This document shows, one piece after another, positions 8,694-18,136 of a stretch of 34,765 bases of DNA. The notes below the pieces were generated by a model that saw only the letters and a program-made list of their open reading frames with translations, searched no databases and was not told the origin of the DNA. The position numbers were made by a program, and so were the translations under genes. Origin of the DNA: Sphingobacteriaceae bacterium (lineage in GTDB: Bacteria > Bacteroidota > Bacteroidia > Sphingobacteriales > Sphingobacteriaceae); contig JAIEMU010000046.1 of the NCBI GenBank assembly GCA_019751895.1, positions 1 through 34,765 of the forward strand, given 5' to 3'. How positions within the stretch are numbered: position 1 is the first letter of the stretch; the number at the start of each line of letters is the position of its first letter.

Positions 8694-11174
8694 ATGTTTA
8701 AAAAAATCATTTTTGTTTTCGTACTTTTTTTTAGTGTTTCGTTTGCTTTTGCGCAAGACATCACCCAAGTAAACGTAGATCAATTAACAGATGAGCAAAT
8801 AAAAAATTATTTGACACAAGCGCAGGCTGCGGGCGTGCAAGTAGATCAAATTGAAAGTTTAGCAATTGCCAAAGGAATGGCGCCTTCGGAAGCACAAAAA
8901 CTAGTAGAAAGAATTAATAAACTTAATGGAGGCATGAGTACTGCTACGCTTTCTGAATCAGGACTGATCAATAAAAACGAAGTTATCAGAATCGTAAATC
9001 CTGATGAATCGAAAATACAGCATACCCCACAGGTTGAAAAACCTAAAGCAATAGCTACTAAATTAAACGTTTTTGGTGCGGCACTTTTTGAAAATAGCGC
9101 TATTACCTTTGAACCAAATTTGCGTTTAGCAACGCCATTAAATTATCAAATAGGTGCTCAGGACCAGTTGCTAATTTCTGTAACAGGGAATTCATCGGTT
9201 GAATGGCAACCTAAAGTGTCGCCAGAAGGCAATATCAATATTCCAACCGTTGGTTTTGTAAGTGTAAACGGATTAACCATTGAGCAGGCTACGGCAAGAA
9301 TTAAAGCCAAGCTGATTGCTAACAAATATGCCATTGGTAATGGAACAAATTTGGCGGTAAACTTAGGTCAAGTAAAAAGCATTAAAGTAACGATTACGGG
9401 CAATGGCGCAAAAAAACCAGGCACTTATACTTTGAGCTCTTTGGCTACAGTTTTTAATGCTTTGTATGTGTCGGGAGGGCCGAGCGACAATGGCTCGTTT
9501 AGAAACATTGAGTTGATTAGAAACAACAAAGTAATTAGAAAATTAGACGCTTATAATTTTCTGACCAAAGGCATTCAAGAAGACAATATAACCCTTAGAG
9601 ATCAAGATGTAATCAACATTCCTACCTACAGCAAACGTGTGGTTTTAAATGGACAAGTAAAACAACCAGCTATTTTTGAAGTCGTTCCATCCGATCGATT
9701 AAAAGACGTAATTAATTATGCAGGAGGTTTTACCAATTATGCTTATACCGATCGAATAAAAGTATTGCAGGTAACAGGCAAAGAACGTAAAATAGCAGAT
9801 TTAGAAAGCGCAGCTTTTAACACCTACCAACCGCAACGTGGGGATGAATTTTTTGTAGATTCGATTTTGGAACGTTATGTCAATCGTGTGATTATTCAAG
9901 GAGCGGTGTTTAGACCAGGAGAGTTTCAGCTTTCAGAAGGATTAACGCTTTCTCAATTGATAAAAAAAGCAGATGGCTTAAAAGAGGATGCTTTTACGGC
10001 TCGTGGAAGTATTACAAGATTGAAAACAGACAACACCACCGAATTGATTTCCTTTGATTTGGCTGCGGTTTTGAATGGTCAACAAGAAGATGTGAAATTG
10101 CAAAGAGAAGATATTGTGGTGATTTCGTCCTTGTTTGATTTGAAAGATAGATACAAAGTAACCATTAGTGGAGAGGTGAGGACACCGGGTAGTTTTTATT
10201 TTGCATCGCAAATGAGCCTTGAGGATTTGATTTTAAAATCAGGTGGTTTTATGGAAGGGGCGAGCGCTAAACGCATTGAGATATCAAGAAGAGTGAAAAA
10301 AGAAGATGCAACGGCAAATAACAATATCATTGCCGAAATTTTCACCATTGATGTAGAAAATGATTTGGCAAGCAAAGGCGCAAGCTTCAAATTACAACCC
10401 TTTGATAGGGTAATGGTGCGAAGCCAACCTGGTTACGAAAAACAACGCATGGTGAAAATTGAGGGAGAAGTTCTTTTCCCTGGTTATTATGCTTTGCAAA
10501 GTAAAGACGAAAAATTATCGGAATTGATAGAAAGAGCAGGCGGATTAACCAATTTTGCGGATGCAACAGGTGGTTCGTTAAAAAGACCAGGTGCAAGTCA
10601 AGAAAGTGAAGATAAATTTAGCCAAGCTGAAATTGAAAGAGAAAATCTTGAAAAACAACAAAAGCTAGTAGCCTCTACCCTTGAAGCCAGTAAAGAAGTG
10701 TTGAAAAACCCTGCTGAATTGGATAAAATGGCGCATCAAAATGTTTTTGTAGATATCAATTTAGTGAAAATTCTAAAGCACCCCAATTCTAAATGGGATG
10801 TAATTATGGAAGAAGGAGATGTGTTGAGAGTACCAAAATTATTACAAGTGGTAAAAATCAATGGAGAGGTGCTGTATCCAACCGCTAGGTTATACAACAA
10901 AGGAACCAGCTTTAGAGGTTACATACGCCAAGCAGGAGGATATACACAAAGCGCTTTAAAAAGAGGATACATCATTTACTCGAACGGTTCGGTGCGCAGT
11001 GTTAAAAAATTCTTAGGTTTTAGCTTCTACCCGAAAGTGAAACCAGGGGCAGAAATTATCATCCCGAAAGCAAAAGATAAAAAACCAATGTCGCCACAAG
11101 AGGTTTTAACTTTAACAACAGGTGTAGCATCGTTTGCAACCATTATTATTGGACTTTTAAATTTAATTAAATAA
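8694..11174 (+). CDS. Polysaccharide biosynthesis/export protein (Wza-like) with multiple SLBB domains
   Basis: Signal peptide. Poly_export segment YQIGAQDQLLISVTGNSS...VSPEGNINIPTVGFVSVNGLTIEQA. Repeated SLBB starts: VVLNGQVKQPAIFEV, VIIQGAVFRPGEFQL, VTISGEVRTPGSFYF, VKIEGEVLFPGYYAL, VKINGEVLYPTARLY. C-terminal TM helix. Confidence 0.93.
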   Translation: MFKKIIFVFVLFFSVSFAFAQDITQVNVDQLTDEQIKNYLTQAQAAGVQVDQIESLAIAKGMAPSEAQKLVERINKLNGGMSTATLSESGLINKNEVIRIVNPDESKIQHTPQVEKPKAIATKLNVFGAALFENSAITFEPNLRLATPLNYQIGAQDQLLISVTGNSSVEWQPKVSPEGNINIPTVGFVSVNGLTIEQATARIKAKLIANKYAIGNGTNLAVNLGQVKSIKVTITGNGAKKPGTYTLSSLATVFNALYVSGGPSDNGSFRNIELIRNNKVIRKLDAYNFLTKGIQEDNITLRDQDVINIPTYSKRVVLNGQVKQPAIFEVVPSDRLKDVINYAGGFTNYAYTDRIKVLQVTGKERKIADLESAAFNTYQPQRGDEFFVDSILERYVNRVIIQGAVFRPGEFQLSEGLTLSQLIKKADGLKEDAFTARGSITRLKTDNTTELISFDLAAVLNGQQEDVKLQREDIVVISSLFDLKDRYKVTISGEVRTPGSFYFASQMSLEDLILKSGGFMEGASAKRIEISRRVKKEDATANNNIIAEIFTIDVENDLASKGASFKLQPFDRVMVRSQPGYEKQRMVKIEGEVLFPGYYALQSKDEKLSELIERAGGLTNFADATGGSLKRPGASQESEDKFSQAEIERENLEKQQKLVASTLEASKEVLKNPAELDKMAHQNVFVDINLVKILKHPNSKWDVIMEEGDVLRVPKLLQVVKINGEVLYPTARLYNKGTSFRGYIRQAGGYTQSALKRGYIIYSNGSVRSVKKFLGFSFYPKVKPGAEIIIPKAKDKKPMSPQEVLTLTTGVASFATIIIGLLNLIK

Positions 11175-11178
11175 AAAA

Positions 11179-12252
11179 ATGAGTTTAGAAAACAATCAAG
11201 CTACCGACGAAATAAGTTTAAAAGAACTGATTTTGAAAAGCCAAGAGTGGTTTCGTTTTTTAGTATCCAAATGGAAAATTATTCTGATTTGTGGTTTTTT
11301 TGGCGGGCTTGTGGGTTTAACTATTGCTTGGTTAGATAAACCAATTTATACCGCTACTACTTCGTTTGTTTTGGAAGATGCTGCAGGTGGTAGTGGAGGC
11401 TTAGGTTCGTTATCAGGCTTAGCATCTATTGCAGGGCTAGATTTAGGAGGGAAAAGTGGCGGCTTATTTCAAGGAGATAATCTTTTGGAGTTTTACAAAT
11501 CTAGGTTGATGATTGTAAAAACTTTGTTGACGGAAGTAAATTTTGAGGGCAAAAAACAATTATTGATTGAACGGTACATAGAAAAAAATGAATTGAGAGA
11601 ACAGTGGGAAGATAAACCAAAATTAAAAAACATACAATTTAGAGATACGGTTTTTTCAAGAACGCAAGATAGTGTGCTGAGTGAAATTGTGAAGATGATA
11701 ACTAAAGAAGACTTAGAAGTAATTAAAAAAGATAAAAAATTAAGCATTATTACTGCGAAAATGAGGTCTAAGGACGAATTTTTTGCTAAAACTTTTAACG
11801 AAAAAATTGTTGCTAATGTAAATGATTTTTATGTGAAGACTCGAACCAAAAAATCGATAGACAATGTAAAAATATTACAAGAAAAAACAGACTCGGTTCG
11901 TGCCGTAATGAATGGCGCCATTGTAAAGGTAGCGAGTGTAGTCGATCGTACACCGAATTTAAACACTACCCGTATGTCGCAACGTACGGCGCCTTCACAG
12001 CGTTCTCAATTTACCATTGAAACGAACAAAGCCATGTTATCGCAATTGATTCAAAATTTAGAATTAGCCAAGGTAAGTTTACTAAAAGAATCTCCTTTAA
12101 TTCAAATTATTGATGAGCCTGTTTATCCTTTAGAAAAGAAAAAAAGCAGTCGTTTGATTGGCCTTATATTAGGTGGTTTTTTAGGTGGTTTTTTAGCTTG
12201 TTTGGTAATTCTTATGCGTAAAGTTTTCAGCAATGTATTAGGGGCTGCTTAA
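11179..12252 (+). CDS. Wzz-type chain-length determinant / LPS biosynthesis protein (no kinase domain)
   Basis: Two TM helices (IILICGFFGGLVGLTIAWL, LIGLILGGFLGGFLACLVILM) flank a coiled periplasmic segment. C-terminal QIIDEPVYPLEKKKSSR motif. Confidence 0.88.
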   Translation: MSLENNQATDEISLKELILKSQEWFRFLVSKWKIILICGFFGGLVGLTIAWLDKPIYTATTSFVLEDAAGGSGGLGSLSGLASIAGLDLGGKSGGLFQGDNLLEFYKSRLMIVKTLLTEVNFEGKKQLLIERYIEKNELREQWEDKPKLKNIQFRDTVFSRTQDSVLSEIVKMITKEDLEVIKKDKKLSIITAKMRSKDEFFAKTFNEKIVANVNDFYVKTRTKKSIDNVKILQEKTDSVRAVMNGAIVKVASVVDRTPNLNTTRMSQRTAPSQRSQFTIETNKAMLSQLIQNLELAKVSLLKESPLIQIIDEPVYPLEKKKSSRLIGLILGGFLGGFLACLVILMRKVFSNVLGAA

Positions 12253-12305
12253 TTTAAAAACTAACAGACAACATAGGTGAAAAAAAAATTTTTGAATTTC
12301 ACAAA

Positions 12306-13340
12306 ATGAAAAATTACACTTTAAAAGTTCAAGATATTCGTAAAGAAACAGAAGACACTATAACGCTATGTTTTAAACAACCGGGATTAAAAAAAATAAA
12401 ATACCAAGCAGGCCAGTATATAACACTTTCTTGTCGAATTAATAATAGAAAGTACAATCGACCTTATTCTTTTTCTTCATCTCCGCTATCTGAAAGTTTT
12501 TTAGAAATTACAATTAAACGTGTTCCGAATGGCCTTTTTTCAAATTATATACATGACACAGTGAAAATTGGTGATGCAATAGAAATAATGGAGCCTATGG
12601 GTGATTTTGTTTTTACGCCTACCGATAATGTTACAACTTTGTTTTTTTGGGGAGTGGGAAGTGGTATTACACCTTTAATTTCCATAATTAAAGAAGTTTT
12701 AATTTCAAATAAACATTTAAATGTTGTTTTAACTTATGGCAACAAAAACCCAGAAACGACTATTTTTTTGGACATATTAAATAATTTACAAAAACAGTAC
12801 GCTTCTCAATTTAAAGTTTTTTATTTCTATTCTCAATGCAAAATTATTGAATCGAAACAAACTAATAGTCACTACGGTAGAATAAGCAATGAATTTATCA
12901 CTACTTTAGTTCAAGATATTAATATTACAGCTACAAATCATTTTATTTGTGGGCCTTTAGCACTTAAAAACACACTTAAAGATATTTTATTGGCTTTAAA
13001 CTGTCCTGAAAGCAATATATTTTCTGAGGATTTTGAGTTGGTAAAAAATCCTAAAGATTTTGAGGATATTGTGTCACAAAATGTACAATTACTATACAAA
13101 GGTGTAACCAGCCAAGTTTTGGTGCCAAAAGGAAAAAGTGTTTTAGAAGCAGCTTTGGATACAGGGCTAGAGTTGCCCTATTCTTGTCAAACGGGTAATT
13201 GTGACACATGTAAAGGTAAATTACATAAAGGTACATTACGTATGATAGGATTATCGAAAAATCGTGACGACTTAAATAATAATGAATTTTTATTGTGTTG
13301 TAGTCATCCTTTGTCTGATAATGTTTTGATAGAAATTTAG
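12306..13340 (+). CDS. FAD/NAD(P)H [2Fe-2S] oxidoreductase, probable E3 partner of RfbH (CDP-6-deoxy-delta-3,4-glucoseen reductase-like) with C-terminal ferredoxin domain
   Basis: FAD-binding RPYSFSSSP. NAD-binding FFWGVGSGITPLISIIKE and FICGPLAL. C-terminal plant-type ferredoxin Cx4Cx2C (PYSCQTGNCDTCKG) plus a distal Cys (LLCCSHP). Adjacent to rfbF/rfbG. Confidence 0.85.
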   Translation: MKNYTLKVQDIRKETEDTITLCFKQPGLKKIKYQAGQYITLSCRINNRKYNRPYSFSSSPLSESFLEITIKRVPNGLFSNYIHDTVKIGDAIEIMEPMGDFVFTPTDNVTTLFFWGVGSGITPLISIIKEVLISNKHLNVVLTYGNKNPETTIFLDILNNLQKQYASQFKVFYFYSQCKIIESKQTNSHYGRISNEFITTLVQDINITATNHFICGPLALKNTLKDILLALNCPESNIFSEDFELVKNPKDFEDIVSQNVQLLYKGVTSQVLVPKGKSVLEAALDTGLELPYSCQTGNCDTCKGKLHKGTLRMIGLSKNRDDLNNNEFLLCCSHPLSDNVLIEI

Positions 13341-13356
13341 ATTTAAAATTTTAAAT

Positions 13357-14136
13357 ATGAAAGTAGTAATTTTTGCAGGTGGTTTTGGTACTCGATTGAT
13401 GGAAGAAACTGAAGCTAGACCTAAACCAATGGTGGAAATAGGAGGCAAACCTATTTTATGGCATGTTTTGAAAATGTACGAACATTATGGTTACAATGAC
13501 TTTGTGATTTGCTTGGGTTATAAAGCTACTTTTATTAAAGAATACTTTTATAATTATTATTTACACAATTCGGACGTAACTATTGAATTGGCGAACAATA
13601 AAGTAGAAGTGCATTATTCCGAATCAGAATCGTTTAAAGTTACTTTAATAGACACGGGTTTAAATACCAATACTGCTGGAAGATTAAAACGTATTGAAAA
13701 ATATGTAAAAGGAGAAACCTTTATGTTGACCTACGGAGACGGTGTATCGAATGTTGATATTAAAGCTCTATTGAAATTTCATAAGCAACATGGTCGTTTG
13801 GCAACCTTAACAAGTGTGCAAGTGCCCGGACGTTTTGGTAATTTAGATATTAATGCTGCGGGAGAAGTAGGTTATTTTGAAGAAAAACCTATGGGAGACG
13901 GCATGTGGATTAATGGTGGTTTCTTTGTTTTGGAACCAGGTATTTTTAAATATTTAGAGGGCGATGTTACTGATATTCAATGGGAAAAAGGACCATTGGC
14001 GGAAATAGCCAAAGACAATCAATTGGCAGCATACAAGCACCATGGATTTTGGAAATGTATGGATGCGCTTAGAGATAGAATTGAATTGGAAGAATTGTGG
14101 AGTTCTGGAAATGCTAAATGGAAAACATGGAAGTAA
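13357..14136 (+). CDS. rfbF: Glucose-1-phosphate cytidylyltransferase
   Basis: MKVVIFAGGFGTRLMEETEARPKPMVEIGGKPILWHVLKMYEHYGYNDFVICLGYK...LTYGDGVSNVDI...GFWKCMDALRDRIELEELW. Confidence 0.96.
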   Translation: MKVVIFAGGFGTRLMEETEARPKPMVEIGGKPILWHVLKMYEHYGYNDFVICLGYKATFIKEYFYNYYLHNSDVTIELANNKVEVHYSESESFKVTLIDTGLNTNTAGRLKRIEKYVKGETFMLTYGDGVSNVDIKALLKFHKQHGRLATLTSVQVPGRFGNLDINAAGEVGYFEEKPMGDGMWINGGFFVLEPGIFKYLEGDVTDIQWEKGPLAEIAKDNQLAAYKHHGFWKCMDALRDRIELEELWSSGNAKWKTWK

Positions 14137-15215
14137 CTACATTTCAAAAGTTAGAAAACACCTATAAAGGAAAAAAAGTTTTTTTAACGGGGCATACGGG
14201 TTTTAAAGGAGCTTGGATGTTAAAAGTATTATCTTTATTAGGTGCAGAAGTAAAAGGCTATGCTTTAGCTCCTTATACTGAAAATGATTTGTATCATTTA
14301 ATTAAAGGAGATGCGCTTTGTGATTCAGTATTAGCCGATTTAAGAAATAAAAAACGATTAGAACAAGAAATACTTGATTTTCAGCCCGATTTTGTATTTC
14401 ATTTGGCAGCGCAGCCTTTGGTGCGCTTGTCTTATGAAATTCCTGCTGAAACTTTTGAAGTCAATGTAATTGGAACTGCCAATGTTTTGGACGCCGTTCG
14501 ATTATTAAATAAAAAATGTGATGTTGTTTTAATCACAACTGATAAAGTATATCATAACAACGAATGGATTTATCCCTATAGAGAAAATGATAGATTGGGC
14601 GGTTACGATCCGTATAGTGCCAGCAAAGCCTGTACAGAATTAGTTATTGACTCGTATCGGAATTCTTTTTTTAATACTAAAACCTATACTTCGCATCAAA
14701 AAGCCATTGCGGTTGCCAGAGCGGGTAATGTGATAGGGGGAGGCGATTGGTCGCAAGATCGTTTGATACCCGATATCGCCAAAGCTTTTGCTTTAGAAAA
14801 ACCTGTAGTGATAAGAAACCCAAATTCTGTTAGACCTTGGCAACATGTTTTGGAACCCGTTGTAGGATATTTATTATTAGGAGCTCATTTAGCCATTGAA
14901 CCTTTGCAATTTAGTCAAGCCTATAATTTTGGACCTCATTTATCCGATGCGCTTCCTGTAGCCGAAATGCTCAAATTAGCCATTGGTAGTTGGGGGAAAG
15001 GGGAATATATAGTAGAACAAACAGAAAAACAACCTCACGAAGCGGGATTGTTGAAATTGGATATTAGCAAAGCGATAAATGAGCTGAAATGGCAACCTAA
15101 AATGAATGCCAAACAAGCTGTTAGTATGACGATGGATTGGTATAGCGAATTTGCTAAGAATAAAGAAAATATTTCTGAGTTTACAACTGAACAGATAAAT
15201 GAGTTTACATCTTAA
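14118..15215 (+). CDS. rfbG: CDP-glucose 4,6-dehydratase
   Basis: GKKVFLTGHTGFKGAWMLKVLSLLGAEVKGYALAP...HLAAQPLVRLSY...VLITTDKVYHNNEW...YDPYSASKACTELV...ARAGNVIGGGDWSQDRLIPDI. Start overlaps rfbF by 19 nt (alternative ATG at 14127). Confidence 0.96.
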   Translation: MENMEVTTFQKLENTYKGKKVFLTGHTGFKGAWMLKVLSLLGAEVKGYALAPYTENDLYHLIKGDALCDSVLADLRNKKRLEQEILDFQPDFVFHLAAQPLVRLSYEIPAETFEVNVIGTANVLDAVRLLNKKCDVVLITTDKVYHNNEWIYPYRENDRLGGYDPYSASKACTELVIDSYRNSFFNTKTYTSHQKAIAVARAGNVIGGGDWSQDRLIPDIAKAFALEKPVVIRNPNSVRPWQHVLEPVVGYLLLGAHLAIEPLQFSQAYNFGPHLSDALPVAEMLKLAIGSWGKGEYIVEQTEKQPHEAGLLKLDISKAINELKWQPKMNAKQAVSMTMDWYSEFAKNKENISEFTTEQINEFTS

Positions 15216-15219
15216 AAAT

Positions 15220-16281
15220 ATGACTACTAATAGTATTATAAAAGAAGATTTAGAAACTATATATAATTCGGATGTCGACTGGTCTAAATTTCAAAATACC
15301 GTGGTTCTTATAACAGGTGCCAATGGTTTTTTGCCAGCTTATCTGGTTGAGTCTTTATTATATCTAAATTTTATTGATCCTAAAAATAATGTTAAAGTTA
15401 TTTGTTTAGTCAGAAATATAGAAAATGCTGAGAGTAGATTTATAGATTATAAACAATGTACTAACTTAGAATTTATAGTTCAAGATGTTTCAGATTCTAT
15501 AAAACTAACAGAAAAAGTTGATTATATAATTCATGCCGCAAGTCAGGCGAGTCCTAAATTTTATGGAACTGACCCTGTCGGAACACTAAAAGCGAATGTT
15601 TTAGGGACTATGAATTTGCTAAACTATGCAAAAGAGAATAAAATAAAATCATTTTTATATTTTAGTTCAGGAGAAGTTTATGGAGAATTAGATTCAGAGC
15701 ATATACCAATAAAAGAAAATACTTTTGGTTATATTAATCCCACAAATGTTAGGTCATGTTATGCAGAGAGCAAGCGTATGGGAGAAAATATATGTGTAAG
15801 TTATCATCATCAATACGGTGTGTCAGTTAAAATTGTCAGACCATTTCATACTTATGGACCTAAAATGAAATTGGATGACGGGAGAGTATATGCTGATTTT
15901 GTCTCGGATATTTTAAATGAAAAAGATATTTGTATGCATAGTGATGGATCTGCGACTAGAGCTTTTTGTTATTTGACTGATGCAACAGTTGGTTTTTTAA
16001 AGATTCTCCTCGATGGAAAAAATGGTGAAGCTTATAATGTGGGAAATCCGAATGAAGAGCATAGCATTTTGGAATTGGCAGAGACCTTAGTTAATTTATA
16101 TCCGGAAAAAGGACTAAAAGTAATTAAACAATTAAATAAAGAGGATAATAATTATTTAAAAAGTCCTTTAAAGAGAAATTCTCCTAATATTAGTAAAATT
16201 AACGAATTAAATTGGCATCCTTTGGTTTCTATTAAAGATGGTTTTAAAAGAACAATTCAAAGTTATGTATCAGGAATATAA
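15220..16281 (+). CDS. NAD-dependent epimerase/dehydratase family protein (extended SDR; UDP-glucuronate decarboxylase-like annotation likely)
   Basis: VVLITGANGFLPAYLVESLLYL nucleotide-binding motif with a Pro at the third Gly position. Catalytic YAESK, RPFHTYGP and YNVGNP motifs. The ORF track starts at 15199; ATG 15220 just after the rfbG stop is more likely. Confidence 0.88.
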   Translation: MTTNSIIKEDLETIYNSDVDWSKFQNTVVLITGANGFLPAYLVESLLYLNFIDPKNNVKVICLVRNIENAESRFIDYKQCTNLEFIVQDVSDSIKLTEKVDYIIHAASQASPKFYGTDPVGTLKANVLGTMNLLNYAKENKIKSFLYFSSGEVYGELDSEHIPIKENTFGYINPTNVRSCYAESKRMGENICVSYHHQYGVSVKIVRPFHTYGPKMKLDDGRVYADFVSDILNEKDICMHSDGSATRAFCYLTDATVGFLKILLDGKNGEAYNVGNPNEEHSILELAETLVNLYPEKGLKVIKQLNKEDNNYLKSPLKRNSPNISKINELNWHPLVSIKDGFKRTIQSYVSGI

Positions 16282-16292
16282 AAAAAGCACTA

Positions 16293-18128
16293 ATGAAAAA
16301 CAGTATAAAAGTAAGTGATTTAATAGCGGACTTCTTAATAGAAAAAGAAATAAAACACGTTTTTGGAATTATAGGAGCTGGTAATGCTCATATTTTCGAT
16401 TCGATACAACAGAAAGGATATACAGAAATAATTTGTGTACATCATGAGCAAGCGGCTTGTATGGCGATGCAAACTTATTATAGAACTACTGGTAAAGTTA
16501 CAGCTGCTTTACTTACAACAGGGGCTGGCTCTACAAATGGAATTACTGGTGTTGTAAGTGCTTGGGCAGATTCGATTCCTGGAATTGTCATTTCAGGAAA
16601 CGAACATTCAAAATACGTTGATTCGCATAAAGATTTAAGAATGTGGGGGGTACAAGGGTACGATAGTCCTGCTATGGTAGAAAAAGTTACTAAATATGCC
16701 ATGCAGACTTCAAATCCCAATACAGTTGTATATGAATTAGAAAAAGCGTATTCAATTGCAACGCATGGGAGACCAGGCCCTTGTTGGATTGATGTGCCTA
16801 TGAATTTGCAATCCACTAATATACAAAAGGAAGAGGTTGTCCATTTTATAGATTCAGAATTGCCAGATTTGAATTTAGATTCTGAAAATGATTTATCCAA
16901 TAGTATTGATTCTATTGTGGAGGCTTTAAAAACAGCCAAACGTCCATTGTTTTGGTTGGGTAATGGTATAAGATTGGCTGGAGCAGAAAAATTGTTAGAG
17001 CCACTATTAGAAAAATACAATATTCCGGCACTTGTTACTTGGGCTGGTATAGACGCAATAGATTCTTATCATCCTTTGGTTTTTGGACGAGCAGGAACTT
17101 ATGGACAAAGATGTGCTAATTTTATACTTCAAAATTGCGATTTATTGATTTGTATAGGAACCAGAATGGCAATTTCTCAAATAGGCTATGATATTACTGA
17201 GCTTGCCAGAGAAGCCGATATTGCTGTTGTGGACATCGATAAATTTGAATTGGATAAATATAAAGAAAGATATAAGTATTCAATAAATGCTGATGCAGGG
17301 AAGTTTATCAAAGGATTGTTGGATAAAGAAATAAATGAATCTTTAAATTTTTCTAATTGGCTTGAAAATTGTAATAAATACAGAAAAGATTATCCGTGGG
17401 TAAATGAAAGAGACCATTCAGATAAAGATGGTTTTATTAATTCATATCAATTCATGGAAAAATTAAATACTTATTTTAAAGAAGATCAACATGTAACCAC
17501 TGATATGGGTACAGCTCTTTTGAGTGGTCACCAAGTTTTGAAAATAGGAAAGAATCAAAGATTAATGACCTCTACAGGCTTGGGTGAAATGGGCTATGGA
17601 TTGCCAGCAGCAATTGGGGTTTCTGTTGCCAGAAATAAGGGTGAAGTGATGTGCTTGAATTGTGACGGGGGTATGATGATGAACTTACAAGAACTACAAA
17701 CGGTAGTACATTATAAGTTACCTGTGAAATTATTTATTTTTAATAATGATGGTTATTTGATGATTAAGAATACTCAAAATGCATTGTTTAACGGTAGAAG
17801 AGCAGGTGTAGATTCTAGTTCAGGAGTAACGTGTCCTGATTTTAGTGCATTGGCAACTGCTTTTGGAATGCCTTCTTTTCAGATTAAAACATGGGAAGAA
17901 TTCGATGAAGTTATACCAAAAGTACAAGAAATTGAAGGTCCTGTAATTTGTGAGGTTTTTATGCATCCACATCAGTTGTTTGTACCTAAACTGGGATTGG
18001 TAGCGCAAAGTGATGGAACTTTGATTTCTCCACCCTTAGAGGACTTGTCACCTTTTATTCCAAGAGAAGAATTGAAAAGGAATATGTTAAACGGATTGCA
18101 TCCTAAATCAAATAAGATTGAAGCTTAA
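16293..18128 (+). CDS. Thiamine diphosphate-dependent enzyme, acetolactate synthase/YerE-like
   Basis: N-terminal Pyr domain with catalytic Glu (IICVHHEQAACMAMQTYYRTTGKVTAALLTTGAGSTNGITG). Central domain GNGIRLAGAEKLLEPLL. PP domain TSTGLGEMGYGLPAAIG...NCDGGMMMNLQELQTVVHYKLPVKLFIFNNDGY. Confidence 0.92.
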   Translation: MKNSIKVSDLIADFLIEKEIKHVFGIIGAGNAHIFDSIQQKGYTEIICVHHEQAACMAMQTYYRTTGKVTAALLTTGAGSTNGITGVVSAWADSIPGIVISGNEHSKYVDSHKDLRMWGVQGYDSPAMVEKVTKYAMQTSNPNTVVYELEKAYSIATHGRPGPCWIDVPMNLQSTNIQKEEVVHFIDSELPDLNLDSENDLSNSIDSIVEALKTAKRPLFWLGNGIRLAGAEKLLEPLLEKYNIPALVTWAGIDAIDSYHPLVFGRAGTYGQRCANFILQNCDLLICIGTRMAISQIGYDITELAREADIAVVDIDKFELDKYKERYKYSINADAGKFIKGLLDKEINESLNFSNWLENCNKYRKDYPWVNERDHSDKDGFINSYQFMEKLNTYFKEDQHVTTDMGTALLSGHQVLKIGKNQRLMTSTGLGEMGYGLPAAIGVSVARNKGEVMCLNCDGGMMMNLQELQTVVHYKLPVKLFIFNNDGYLMIKNTQNALFNGRRAGVDSSSGVTCPDFSALATAFGMPSFQIKTWEEFDEVIPKVQEIEGPVICEVFMHPHQLFVPKLGLVAQSDGTLISPPLEDLSPFIPREELKRNMLNGLHPKSNKIEA

Positions 18129-18136
18129 TAGAAAAC

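Noticed and set aside
16478-17020. Minus-strand ORF of 180 aa, and the many other minus-strand ORFs in the track (e.g. 18103-18456, 29957-30292, 23481-23885)
   Set aside because: They lie antisense to strongly supported + strand genes, have no recognisable domains, and look like low-complexity shadow ORFs.
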